The notes below the pieces were generated by a model, which made no database searches, was not told the origin of the DNA, and saw only the letters and a program-made list of their open reading frames with translations. Below are positions 43,757 through 53,618 of a DNA stretch of 64,000 nucleotides, piece after piece (the stretch's first letter is position 1; each line of letters opens with the position of its first letter). The stretch covers positions 2,728,001-2,792,000 of the forward strand of contig CM073197.1 of assembly GCA_037042915.1 (NCBI GenBank), in the 5' to 3' direction. A program made the position numbers and the translations under genes. The stretch is from Auricularia sp. M13 (Eukaryota; Basidiomycota; Agaricomycetes; Auriculariales; Auriculariaceae).

Positions 43757-45423
43757 CTCACGAAGAGAGGACGAGGGGCGAAGCAGAGGCTGCTGACGGC
43801 GCGAGAGATCAGAGAGCCGGAGGGATGCATCACTTTATAATTTGGAGAAGAATCGGATGTATACACTGCCCCCCTGAACCGAGGTGCAGGCAAGCTCCGA
43901 GAAGATAAGCGATGTACAGTTGGCACACTCCGCATGGAGCGGTCCAGCGGTCCGCCCTGAGTAAAATTCCACATCCGTCGTTTCCCCGTGGCCATTCGCA
44001 CGCCCGTTCGTTCTCGTAGGGCCTGAAAGAGTCTGGGAATGCTGCACGACCTCCGGGAACAGGCATGAACGATCGGGTGGAACACCGCTCACGCGAGTGG
44101 CACCGCGAGGTCTGGAGGCACGCCCAGCAGATTGATGTCCGCGAAGCAGGCTTGGGTAGCACATCGGTGATCTGCACTGCAGCGCCGAGAACAGGTTCAA
44201 ATACATGTATCCTGATAAATACCGAGCGAGCTGCTCTGCTTGACGGATGGCCAATGTGTAACCTCTTCATGATGTCGATATATGGCGCGCGAACGGAACT
44301 AACGTGCGCACAGTAAAATACTATACGGCGCACAGTATCTGGTCGGGCGATGCAGACGAGAACGCCCAGACGGGCATTACAGGTCTTGGCTAAGATATCA
44401 TCTGACGAGATGATTGGGCAACGTCGGATCGGATACTCCTGTCACCAGCGGCCCTAGAGAGGCAGCAGAACCGCAGAACTCGGATGCAGCATGAAGCAGG
44501 CCACGCGGTCGCAGAACGTCGCACATGCAAGTCCGAACTGTTACATGAAGCTCGAGTCTCGCGTGAGAACGACAGAATGCAGCTGATAAGAAGCAGACTT
44601 GGCAAGCAGGCACATCAGCTGTCGAGCTTGTGATGGTGGTGCAAAGGTCTAAAGCGCCAACGCGCCAAGAACTCTTGAAGAGTTTACCGGTGGCGACTGA
44701 GCAACGCGATGATGTCGCAAGATGTCGCTGGCGAAGTCGGTGATATGTCCACCAACAAGACCCAGCATATAAGTGACCGTGGCACTCCGGAAAACGAATG
44801 ATACCGTACAGACACCCAGACAGTTTTTGAAAACGAGATCAAGCAAGCAGCTCCAGGGGTAGCGAAATAAAGGCAGGTAGAAGTTCTACGCGAGCTCGAG
44901 GAACAGACCGCGAGATTCTGGAAGGGAAATTTAGCTTTCGAAGTGTAGCAAGCAGCATAGTGATAGCCAGGTTCATGCCGCGAGCATAGTAACGTTGCGG
45001 CGACGAGCATTTATACCTCCAGTGACAAACGTGCCGAAGGGGTCTTGATGGCCGAGACCAACTTTCGTACGACGGGACCGATGGTCAAAAGTGTGCGCGT
45101 ATGTAGTCGCTCGCAGCGCGTTCAATAGTTGCCCTCTGACGACGGGCCTCGAGCGTTGTCGAGACGATGAGGCACTGTGCCAAGACTTCAGGAGCCGTTC
45201 AAGCCAAGCACAACAAGAACGGACCAGTCGAAAAGTATTACTTTAAGAAATGCTGACCAAGCTCTGTCTTTCGTCTACCACTGTGTGGTGAATTGAGCCC
45301 TGGCGGTCGGTGAAGCAGGCGACATAGTAGGCCCGGTGTGCATATGTAGCTGCGCCGCGGGAAAAGACGCAGGTGACGAGGACTGCAATTGCTCGGCGAA
45401 AAGCCGATGCTCTGCGGATTGCT
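43757..45423. other. Intergenic, 1.7 kb, pre-insertion flank of the hAT element
   Basis: Contains the OPT promoter on the left and the 8-bp target GGATTGCT (45416-45423) on the right. Small ORFs have no protein-family similarity. No RNA gene was recognised. Confidence 0.35.
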
Positions 45424-45617
45424 CAGTGTTGCATATCAAGGCCTTAAACTCGACCTCTCGCACTGCTAAGCCTTAGCCATGATTAAGGGCTTAAAATTAA
45501 GGCCTTTGTAAGGCTTAACTATGAACATGAGGTCTCATAATATAAAGATACATTAGCTGCCGACCTTGCGGCTGTATTGGGCTGTGTCGGGTACAATGGT
45601 TGCAACGTGGCTTGTTC

Positions 45618-48495
45618 TCAACCATCGTAGTCGTCCCCGGATCCCTCAAGCTCACCGTCATCAAGAATCTCCTCTTCGTCGGCCAGCTCGTTTGCTAGCA
45701 GCTCCATCAAGCGCTGCTCTTCGGTCAGTGCGGTTGGAGCACGTCGCGGGCGTGCAGGTGCGTCTCCGAAAAGCCGTTCCAGAGTGCAAGGCACGAGTGT
45801 TGACTTCCTGCCTGGCGCAGGCTCTGCCTCGTTGCCCGAGTCTTTCTCCTGCTCTTCCGCCTGCCATTTTGCGATCTCTCGGCGCCAGTCCTGTGCTGAA
45901 CGGACAAGTGCGGCGCGTCGTGTGCGCCGTGGCATCGAAACGGTATTACTGGCCGCGTCTTCGTCCGATTCAGACAGATCAAGTGCATCGGCATACCGGG
46001 GAACATCCAGAAGCTCGGCAACACGCTCATCGTTGTGGTTGTGACGCTTCCGCTCCTTACGATGGCCGTCTGCGAGGTCCTGGCGCCGAATTCGGTCCCC
46101 AATCTACGCGCGCTGTCAGTACTTTGCAACGAGCAAGTTTTTGACATACCTTGGACATCTTTTCGAGCTTCTTCAAGTCGAGCCTGTTCCGGAGGCGAGT
46201 CTTCTTTATCTTGAAGTCCGAGAAGTTGCGCTCGTTGCCTGCCTGGTTTGCAACGAAGTTGAGCAGCGTGATGGCGAAGTCAGCAAGCGACTGGACGCCG
46301 TCAATGCTACGCATGGCGTCCCAGACGAGGATGGGATCATCACCCTATGGAGCCATTAGTGTATGCTGGAAACACACCATCGTCACGCACCATTGCTTCC
46401 CGCCAGGTGTCGTTGTTTTCTGCAAAGTCCCTGAAAGGACCGGACACAGAAAGATACTGATAGAATGCCTTTGAAGCATCCTTCTGTGCTGCATCTGCTT
46501 CATCGCGACGCAGCTGCTGCTCGTCTGTCGTAAGTGTGGTAGGGAAAGGGCGCGAATGCATGCGACTATAAGTCTGTGAAAAGTAAGTCTATTGCGAGAG
46601 CAGAAGCAGCGTACTTACCTCCACGAACAGAGCGTTTAGAGTGAATGCCGTAAGATTTGCCTTCGGGCCGAAGCGGGTCAATTTTTCGTAGGGGTTGAGC
46701 ACAAGCGCAAGGATGAAGATGCTCTGATCCTTGCCCATGTCCTTCCAGCGCGCTTCAATCCGTTCCTTCATTCCAGACCGGACTGACGCGATGGCGTGCC
46801 CACGGAAGTGAATGTACATGCCCGCAATACTGAGGAGAACCTCGTCTGGGCGCACTGAGTCGCGTTGATTGATGTTGACACCAAGGCAGATGGGCTCGAG
46901 GTCGGCCGCGGTCGACTGCAGTGTTCGCCAGAATGCTGGGTCGTCGAGTATATCGCACATGGCACCAGCAGCTGTGGCAAGAGCCCTGCCCTTCTTGCCC
47001 TTTGCAGCACAAACATGTGCGTCGACAAGGGCAGCGCGCTGCGTGATGACAGTCTGACGCAGAACGTCCTTGAGGGCAATCATGCGGCTGAAGGCAACAT
47101 AGTGCGTCGTCCAGCGCGTCGTATTAGGCAGCAGATACGAATAGACGGTCTGGGAAGATGTTTCGCGGGCCGCTTGCGCGTTGTCGAAGATGGACCGAAC
47201 GCGCGAATGGTTGTGTATCCAGCCGAGTACGTTGCAGACTTTGTCACCGCATTCGGCGGCGGCTGGATTCACGGCAAGGTAGTCACCAAGGTAGAGATTA
47301 TTTTGGTGGGCCCAGCATGGCGGTGCAAAGAGCCAGCGCCGCTTCTCGACGAGCGCTATGCGTCCGGCTTTGGAACCTCCGTCGCAGTCGGTCACGAAGA
47401 ACCGCACAAAGCAGCCATATTCCTGCTCAGCTTTATCGATCATGCCTGCGAAGGCTGCACACATCGAGTCGCCATCCTTTTTATGTGATGTCGACTTGAT
47501 CGTATCGACAAGGTATGGCTGCAAGCAATGAGCAAGCACAGCAAACACGTGTGTAGCGGAATGCTTACCACACGGCCAAAGGAAATGACAACGCCTGTGA
47601 CCGAATCCTTTCCGAAGTCATCTTTCCACCCATCAGTGCTTGGGAAGTCAGATGGAGTAGCAGGATAGTTCTGATGACTTACGACATGCCCACGTTCTGA
47701 CCTTGTAGCTTGACCTTGAGCTCATCTTCACCAACAGCAACCTCATCGTCGAGTAGGCGTCCCGACAGCAGGAAGCGACTTGGAAGAATGTCGTCCACAC
47801 GTGAGCGTAGCATCCGAAGGAAGGCGCGGACCTGCCGGTCATGAAGCCAGTTGAAGGCAAGGTTGGCTGAAACTGTCGCGAGCAGTGCCTGCGCCTGGAT
47901 GGCGCCTTTATCTTGTGCAGAAAATGGCATGTCAACGGCCCGGTACGTGGCAAGCGTTCTCTGGGTCGGCTGTGAGCGCGCTGGTGCTGAGGCTACTGAC
48001 AGCTTTGGCTTCTTTGCACTTTTTGAAGGAGCATCGTCGTCCGATTCACTGTCGTGCAATCGCTTCTTTATATCGGCATCGCGCATAGCCTGTGCAACTT
48101 GTTTTGCTGTTGTGCTCGCATGTGGGCATGGGTCCGTCTTGTGAGGTGGACGAGAGCCGAGGATGTGCGCCAGCATTGCTGACTTCTCGCCGTTGACACT
48201 GCCAGCATCAGTGCGAGCTGGATGAGCTCGTTAGCACCGTTGTTGATAAACATGGAGCAGTACTTACCCTGCTCTGAGCGCTCCTTGTTCTGAATGAGCT
48301 GACTTCCCCTTTCTGGCGCAGGCGGAGGCGTCGCATCTACGTCAACTGGTGCCGCTGAACTTCCTAGAACAGGAGCCGTCGAAGCGCTGGCTGTTCGGGG
48401 ATGCGCCTTGTAGTGCGAGATGCAGCCCTTGCATATTGCCCGGTGGTGGCGCTGGTTTTGCTTTGGGCCCTTCTCAAAATGCATCCACAGGTCCG
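45618..48495 (-). pseudogene. hAT transposase, main part (5' end separated by LTR insertion)
   Basis: The coding region follows the minus strand in several exons. After the interruption point (48495) it reads LWMHFEKGPKQNQRHHR and ICKGCISHYKAH (BED-like finger). Then come HILGSRPPHKTDPCPHA and the DUF659-like part FPSTDGWKDDFGKDSVTG. The RNase H-like catalytic core includes FFVTDCDGGSKAGR and WLFAPPCWAHQNNLYLGDY. The hAT dimerisation segment is VANQAGNERNFSDFKIKK. The tail is acidic and ends SGDDYDG at 45618. It binds the element ends and cuts DNA to mobilise the transposon. All exons downstream of the insertion look intact, but the start codon is stranded on the far side, so expression of full-length protein is doubtful. 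Confidence 0.85.
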
Positions 48496-48974
48496 TGTCA
48501 CGGTGACTGCTATATCACTCTCCGAGACGACGCCCGAGGGGAAGGGATGAGTGGGGAGAGGGAGGCGCGGATAAGCGGTATGATAGACCAGACCAAACCT
48601 AAGGTACAAGAGGGGCGACGGCCCATATATATATACTACGGAAGCAAGGCCGAGGGGCCCCGCGGACCAATTGCGCCACCGACCGGTTGTCACGCGGGCG
48701 CCACAGATCAGGCCGAAAGAGACCGCCGGGGCGTCGTCGGCGAGACAGGAAACCCGGGATAAATAGAGCCCAACCAAACCAGAAACATCCCGTCATATTA
48801 CCATTCTCCTGGGAAGAGACCGAGGTGCTCGCCGAGCGGAGAGACCGCTTGGACGCGCCGACGAAAGGGCCGCGGGGCCGGGCGCAAGGAGTTTGGGCGC
48901 CCGGACGAGGTGCGAGGGCCACGGGACGGCGAAATGAAACAGCGGGGAGGAGGGACTCGACGAAGACCGCAACA
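48496..48974 (+). repeat. Left LTR (479 bp)
   Basis: Begins TGTCACGG and ends GCAACA. It contains CATATATATATAC near 48630 and GGATAAATAGAG near 48758 as candidate core-promoter elements. It differs from the right LTR only by one G in a G run near 48944. Confidence 0.92.
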
Positions 48975-49199
48975 TAACCCCCCTTCTAGCCGTCCAGTGG
49001 CCGAGGGGGAATGGCCAGGGGAGGTGCGGGTTAGATCGGGCGTGGGGAGACGGACCATAGCGTGGCCGGGCCGAGCTCCATCCGTCGCGGGATCAAACTC
49101 TAAGCGTCAGATGCCGCGAAAGGCTCGGCTGCCGCCGTACACGAACCGCGGTACTTCTCGCTCTTCGCCTCCCCGCTTCCCGTCACCGTCCGATATCCT

Positions 49200-50540
49200 A
49201 TGACGCCCACCGCCGCCGACGGACTGACTGCGAAGCCTCTCGGCGAACTTCGGGACCTCAGGGAGCGGGTGTTCACGCTGCATGCCTCCATCCAGCGCCA
49301 ACTGGACTTCGGGCACTACGCCGCGGACGTGGAGGAGGAGAAGGCGCGGACGGTGCTTGCGTCTGCGGGCCAGCGGTTGGAGGCCATTGACGCCGAGGTG
49401 CGCCGATGCAACGCCGCGACCCGCAATCTGGAGACGGCGGCGTCTCTCCTCGGCATGACAGCAGCCTCGCTCCCCGTAGTGCCGAAGGTGGAAGGGGTTC
49501 GCCGCACGGGAACGACCTCCTCGACCACGAAGGGCAAGGGCTCATCGGGAGTGGTCGCGTCTGGGTCGAAGCGGCCTTCGGACGTCGGCGCGCGAGGGAC
49601 CGGCGACGAGGAGAAGGACGCGGTCGGGCCTCCTTTTAACACGGTACGTCTTGGTCAAAGGTCCTCTTGCTCCGGGGTGCATCCTGCGCTGACATCCTTC
49701 GTCCGGGTCCAGCCTTGTGAGCAGTGCGAGCGCTCCGGCCGGCCGTGTTTTAGACAAGTGTCCGGGTCGGCGACTGCCTGTGCTCGGTGCCACCGGACCC
49801 GCGTGGGGTGTTCTCACAGCGTCGGCCGGTCGGGCACATCGCGCAAGAGGGTGCGACAGGACGCTGACGTGGACGGCGATGACGGGGACGATCCGGACCA
49901 GGACGACGTGGTGGACACCGTCGGCGCGTCCGTGGCGCGGTCGCGCACACGCCGAAGGCTTCGGTCGCCGGGGACAGCCACCATGGCCGACCTCGAGGTC
50001 CTGGGCGACCGCATCGTCCAGGGGTTCCAGCTGTCCGTCTCGGCGTTGAGGCGCGACCTTCGCAAGTGGACGCAAGAGCTCGTCGATGACCGGCGTGCCC
50101 ATAAGACGGTGCGCCTCGTGTCGCCGGGCGGGAGCGAGCGAGATACCGACTCCAATGACGGCCGAGCGGTGGAGGACGAGGCGAGGAGGTCGCCCACCGA
50201 CGCGCCGACTTCCCCTGGCGCCGCGGGCGTGGAGGCGGAGGCGCCGGCGGGTCCTGTCGGCGTGCTTGCTGACCGGCGCCGACCTGGCCCTTCTTGGCGT
50301 GGTAGTGCCGGGGGATGTGCGTCCGATACCCAGCTTTGCGTCGCTGGAGGCGTCTGGGTCCGGGTCCGGATTCCTGCCACGCGTCCAACAGTCCGAGGGT
50401 CGGGATGCGTCCGTGATAGGGGAGAAGTCGGTCGATGCGGGCCAACCCATGGAGGAGTAAGACCGTGTCCGGGTATGATTCGGGTAGTGGTGTGGAGGCT
50501 CGTAAAATATGTAAATAGAGAGGCGGAAAGACGAGCATAA
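49200..50540 (+). CDS. LTR-element ORF: coiled coil plus Zn2Cys6-type cluster
   Basis: 446 codons. The N-terminal ~100 residues form a probable coiled coil (LRDLRERVFTLHASIQRQLD, EEEKARTVLASAGQRLEAI). A Ser/Thr/Gly linker follows, then PCEQCERSGRPC and ACARCHRTRVGCS. The six Cys are spaced C-x2-C-x6-C-x10-C-x2-C-x6-C, the exact Zn2Cys6 pattern used by fungal DNA-binding domains. An acidic Asp-rich stretch and a second helical segment (LEVLGDRIVQGFQLSVSALR) follow. A 69-bp GTACGT...CCAG intron (49644-49712) is possible but stays open if unspliced. The last ~90 codons may be out of the true frame, since another frame ends SVIGEKSVDAGQPMEE at 50460. Its role (gag substitute, DNA tether, or captured host gene) is unknown. 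Confidence 0.6.
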   Translation: MTPTAADGLTAKPLGELRDLRERVFTLHASIQRQLDFGHYAADVEEEKARTVLASAGQRLEAIDAEVRRCNAATRNLETAASLLGMTAASLPVVPKVEGVRRTGTTSSTTKGKGSSGVVASGSKRPSDVGARGTGDEEKDAVGPPFNTVRLGQRSSCSGVHPALTSFVRVQPCEQCERSGRPCFRQVSGSATACARCHRTRVGCSHSVGRSGTSRKRVRQDADVDGDDGDDPDQDDVVDTVGASVARSRTRRRLRSPGTATMADLEVLGDRIVQGFQLSVSALRRDLRKWTQELVDDRRAHKTVRLVSPGGSERDTDSNDGRAVEDEARRSPTDAPTSPGAAGVEAEAPAGPVGVLADRRRPGPSWRGSAGGCASDTQLCVAGGVWVRVRIPATRPTVRGSGCVRDRGEVGRCGPTHGGVRPCPGMIRVVVWRLVKYVNREAERRA

Positions 50541-51064
50541 ATACGGGGTATGAGAAACGACCGGGACCGTGACTGTGGAGAGCATCCGACCGAAGCGGCG
50601 TCCGACCGAGGTAGGGTCCGATTCTGGGCACGGTCGCCGAGGGGGAGGGAACGACGGGTGGCGTCACCTGTACGCCAGTAGATATCGACAGAGAAGGGCG
50701 GTTTCAGCTTCGCAAAGCGTGCTGCTGTACAAGGCAGGGGCAACCGTCCGGAGCGTTCAAAGACGGTGGGCCGGGCCGGGGGACGCGATCCGCAGGACCA
50801 GGGCGTCGTCGGCGTACGTGGCACGATATTCGCGGACGTCCCAGACAAGGCACGCCGTAAGCCGAACGACCTGGAGGGCTCGTTCCGTCGTAGGCGACGT
50901 GATGAGATGAGGGCCGAGGCGAGGTGGGAACGAGAAGACCACTAGCTCGGTGCGAGCCCGTCGGCCTCGGTCATTGCGCACGACGGTCGGGAGTACCCAG
51001 TAACGCGAGATATCGAGCGGGAGATGTCTCGGGGCAGTGAAGCGGCCGTAGTGAGTGAAGCGGT

Positions 51065-51547
51065 CTAGCATCCAGAAGAAAGGTTGGGGAGGGGCCACGA
51101 GCATGGCGATGTCGAGCCGGGTGTCGTCCGGGTCCGGCGACCGGATACGAGCGCGAAGGGGGATGAGCCCCAGCGGAGGTGTGGCCGGGCGCCGTCCTCA
51201 AGCTCGGACGACTCGTCGGCGGCGAGAGGTGACTCGCCGGTGCTGATGGGTGATTCGCCGAACAGCTCTTGGGATCCGTCGCCAAAGTCCTCGCCGAGGT
51301 CCATGTCCGCATCCTGGTCCAGGTCCTGTGCGGCGCCTTGGTCCTCATTTGGCTCCGGTGGTTCGGCGTGGTACTCCTCCACGAGTCCGGTTCCGTCCAG
51401 GTCGGCGGCCAGTTGCCAGCTAGCGTCCTCGGGGGGAAAGCCCATCCATTGGACGAGATACTGAGGAACTCCTCGGTGTACGCGGTGGTCCAGGACTGCC
51501 GCCGGTATGTATTGAGGGTTAACTATGGTCTCGTCGTACTGGGACAT
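51065..51547 (-). CDS. Chromodomain ORF, antisense within the LTR element
   Basis: 160 codons from ATG at 51547 (MSQYDETIVNPQYIPAAVLD). It contains a chromodomain-like block AAVLDHRVHRGVPQYLVQW followed by MGFPPEDASWQLAADLDG. The aromatic W-x-G-F-P-P-E-D-A-S-W arrangement matches the chromodomains at the C-terminus of Ty3/gypsy (chromoviral) integrases. These bind methylated histone tails and steer integration to heterochromatin. The rest is acidic and low-complexity. No integrase core precedes it. Antisense placement relative to the presumed element orientation is odd: either the element is transcribed from minus, or the ORF is independently expressed. Confidence 0.6.
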   Translation of the reverse strand: MSQYDETIVNPQYIPAAVLDHRVHRGVPQYLVQWMGFPPEDASWQLAADLDGTGLVEEYHAEPPEPNEDQGAAQDLDQDADMDLGEDFGDGSQELFGESPISTGESPLAADESSELEDGARPHLRWGSSPFALVSGRRTRTTPGSTSPCSWPLPNLSSGC

Positions 51548-51718
51548 TTTGTGAGCGTTCGGTCCGAACAAAGGGGCGTGTCGGGGAAAAGGGGGAAAGA
51601 GGCGTCGGTCTGGCGGCCGATCCGGATTATATGGTGTATGTGTCGTAAGCGTTGATGCGTGGGGATGATGGGGGTCACGATCCGAGGAAGATGATGTGAA
51701 TGCGCCGCGCGCACCACG

Positions 51719-51732
51719 GGGGGGGGGGGGGG
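51719..51732. repeat. Poly-G run
   Basis: A run of about 14 G within the LTR element's internal region, close to the start of the chromodomain ORF on the other strand. Length may be an assembly approximation. Confidence 0.6.
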
Positions 51733-52226
51733 AACTTGCTCTCGGGATGCGCGGAGGGTGAGGTTCTGGAGAGAGGGGTCGGCCGTGGGAGGTTTAGAGG
51801 TTGACCGAGGGGTGGGGACGCAGCGGGCGCGTTCGGCGAGTAGGGCTTGTGGGGGGGTGGTCTCGCCGCGGATGACCTGGCTCTGATGAAGAGGAGAGAT
51901 CAGGAGCCGGTGATGGAATGAGCTTTCGGATTTGACGACCGTATGGGTCTGGAGGGGTCCTCGTTGGCTGAGTGCCTGACCCGAAGGCCAGTGGGCAAGG
52001 CTCGGCGTCCGGAGGGTGGGTCCTGCAGGGTCCTGGTGGGCCGATGAGTGGGCGCGGCGGTCGCGACGGGTCCTCGTCGACGCGAGGGGTCTCCTAGCCG
52101 GTCCGAGGGGTCGGATTCCTTCCTGGACCGAGCAACGCCGACCGAACGGTTCGCCCGGATTGGAAGGGTGGTGAGTAAGGGGTATGGGGATCTCGAGCGT
52201 CGGGAGGGAGGGTAGGTTTGGTCTTA

Positions 52227-52706
52227 TGTCACGGTGACTGCTATATCACTCTCCGAGACGACGCCCGAGGGGAAGGGATGAGTGGGGAGAGGGAGGCGCG
52301 GATAAGCGGTATGATAGACCAGACCAAACCTAAGGTACAAGAGGGGCGACGGCCCATATATATATACTACGGAAGCAAGGCCGAGGGGCCCCGCGGACCA
52401 ATTGCGCCACCGACCGGTTGTCACGCGGGCGCCACAGATCAGGCCGAAAGAGACCGCCGGGGCGTCGTCGGCGAGACAGGAAACCCGGGATAAATAGAGC
52501 CCAACCAAACCAGAAACATCCCGTCATATTACCATTCTCCTGGGAAGAGACCGAGGTGCTCGCCGAGCGGAGAGACCGCTTGGACGCGCCGACGAAAGGG
52601 CCGCGGGGCCGGGCGCAAGGAGTTTGGGCGCCCGGACGAGGTGCGAGGGCCACGGGACGGCGAAATGAAACAGCGGGGGAGGAGGGACTCGACGAAGACC
52701 GCAACA
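52227..52706 (+). repeat. Right LTR (480 bp)
   Basis: A copy of the left LTR with one extra G in CAGCGGGGGAGG. Near-identity implies that the insertion is very recent, since both LTRs are synthesised from one template. Confidence 0.92.
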
Positions 52707-52727
52707 GTCCGCTGTTGAGTAGACCAT
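52707..52727 (-). pseudogene. First seven codons of the interrupted hAT transposase
   Basis: ATG at 52727 opens MVYSTAD, which ends precisely at the GTCCG target duplication beside the LTR. The continuation LWMHFEKG starts on the other side of the LTR element at 48490 in the same phase if one duplication copy is discounted. This shows that the retroelement landed inside the coding sequence. Confidence 0.8.
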
Positions 52728-52954
52728 GGCGGCTCAAAGACAGCGGATTGCACGCAGAGGGCAAGAGTCGTAACTTGGCGAGCTTAAAGTCAAAGCGGAA
52801 CTTGCATCCGGATCTGTCTGCAACCGGCCCGGATGATTAAGGCTCTTCAAGGGTTTCGTGCTATCCAGAGCAAACGTTAAGCCTTTCTCATAAGCCTTGC
52901 TAAGGCCAAGGCCTTGCTAAGGGAAAGGCCTTTCCATGCAACACTGGGATTGCT

Positions 52955-53399
52955 CATCCTCTGACCTTACAGGTACAACCAAGACTCGACCTCAGCGATG
53001 AAAGATTCACGCCTAGAGAATCCGCTTACTGTTCTTCACATGTTTCATGTGTGAGTATCAGGTTTCATGGAATACTTAATCTAGCGCCCTTGAGCGCCTA
53101 TTGGCCAGGCTAGGATGCATAAACCCTATTACCAACACACGTACGGCTGAACCAGGACGAAGACGGTATATTCATGAAGCTCTGAGCACCATTGGATTGA
53201 CTTCACATTCACATGCAATGTACTTATCCACCTCCGAGGAGTCGCGGTTTCACTCTCCGCTCCTGTTCCGCTCTCCCCGAGTTTTTCCGTTGGAAAAACC
53301 TACGCTTGCAGCCTGAGCCCCCCCCCCCCCTTTTTGAAACTGCAGTGCACGAACAGTTGTGAAACTCGAGGGAATTTACTTCTCTCTCTGTGCTTTCTA

Positions 53400-53401
<2 letters not shown>
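52955..53401. other. Flank between hAT and LINE, 0.45 kb
   Basis: Ordinary flanking DNA with a poly-C run (~53320-53332) and the A/T-rich site into which the LINE 3' end was inserted. No gene was found. Confidence 0.35.

Positions 53402-53444
<43 letters not shown>
53402..53444 (-). repeat. Poly(A) tail of the LINE
   Basis: 43 T on plus, i.e. A43 at the 3' end of the minus-strand element, produced by target-primed reverse transcription. Confidence 0.85.
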
Positions 53445-53445
<1 letters not shown>

Positions 53446-53618
53446 GAGCGTCAAAGAGCCCGCAATCACATTGTGACCCGGGTTGTCTTCTTATGTATGT
53501 TTCCATGCATGCTGGGCGGGGCAGCATCTCTGCCGCCCACAAGTTAAATGACACCTCCTCTCGGAGAAATAGCTCTTAACACGCCGATGCGGCAGTGTGG
53601 GGCTTAGACCCGGGCTGT

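Larger units (their letters stand above)
48496..52706 (+). mobile_element. Non-autonomous LTR retroelement nested in the hAT transposon, 4.2 kb
   Basis: Two near-identical direct repeats (48496-48974 and 52227-52706), each starting TGTCACGG and ending CGCAACA, bound an internal region of ~3.25 kb. A perfect 5-bp duplication GTCCG flanks the whole (48491-48495 and 52707-52711). No protease, reverse transcriptase, RNase H or integrase motifs are seen internally. Instead there is a Zn2Cys6-type ORF (+) and a chromodomain ORF (-). A purine-rich GGGAGGGAGGG just before the right LTR (52200-52212) and the order TATA-like, then GATAAATAGAG, inside the LTR favour plus orientation. No clear tRNA primer site was found after the left LTR. 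It must rely on enzymes in trans. Confidence 0.9.
45424..52946 (-). mobile_element. hAT DNA transposon, 7.5 kb including a nested LTR element
   Basis: Terminal inverted repeats begin CAGTGTTGCAT at 45424 and, on the other strand, at 52946. The next bases differ (ATC versus GGA), then AAGGCCTT is again shared. Both ends are flanked by the perfect 8-bp duplication GGATTGCT (45416-45423 and 52947-52954), the hAT hallmark. Subterminal regions are dense in AAGGCCTT/TAAGCCTT words on both sides, as expected for transposase-binding repeats. It carries one spliced transposase gene on the minus strand. Without the nested LTR element and one GTCCG copy it would be ~3.3 kb. The intact target duplication argues for a relatively young insertion. 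Confidence 0.93.

Noticed and set aside
49542-50848. Several 300+ codon minus ORFs inside the LTR element
   Set aside because: Shadows of the GC-rich Zn-cluster ORF; no motifs, unlike the chromodomain ORF further right.
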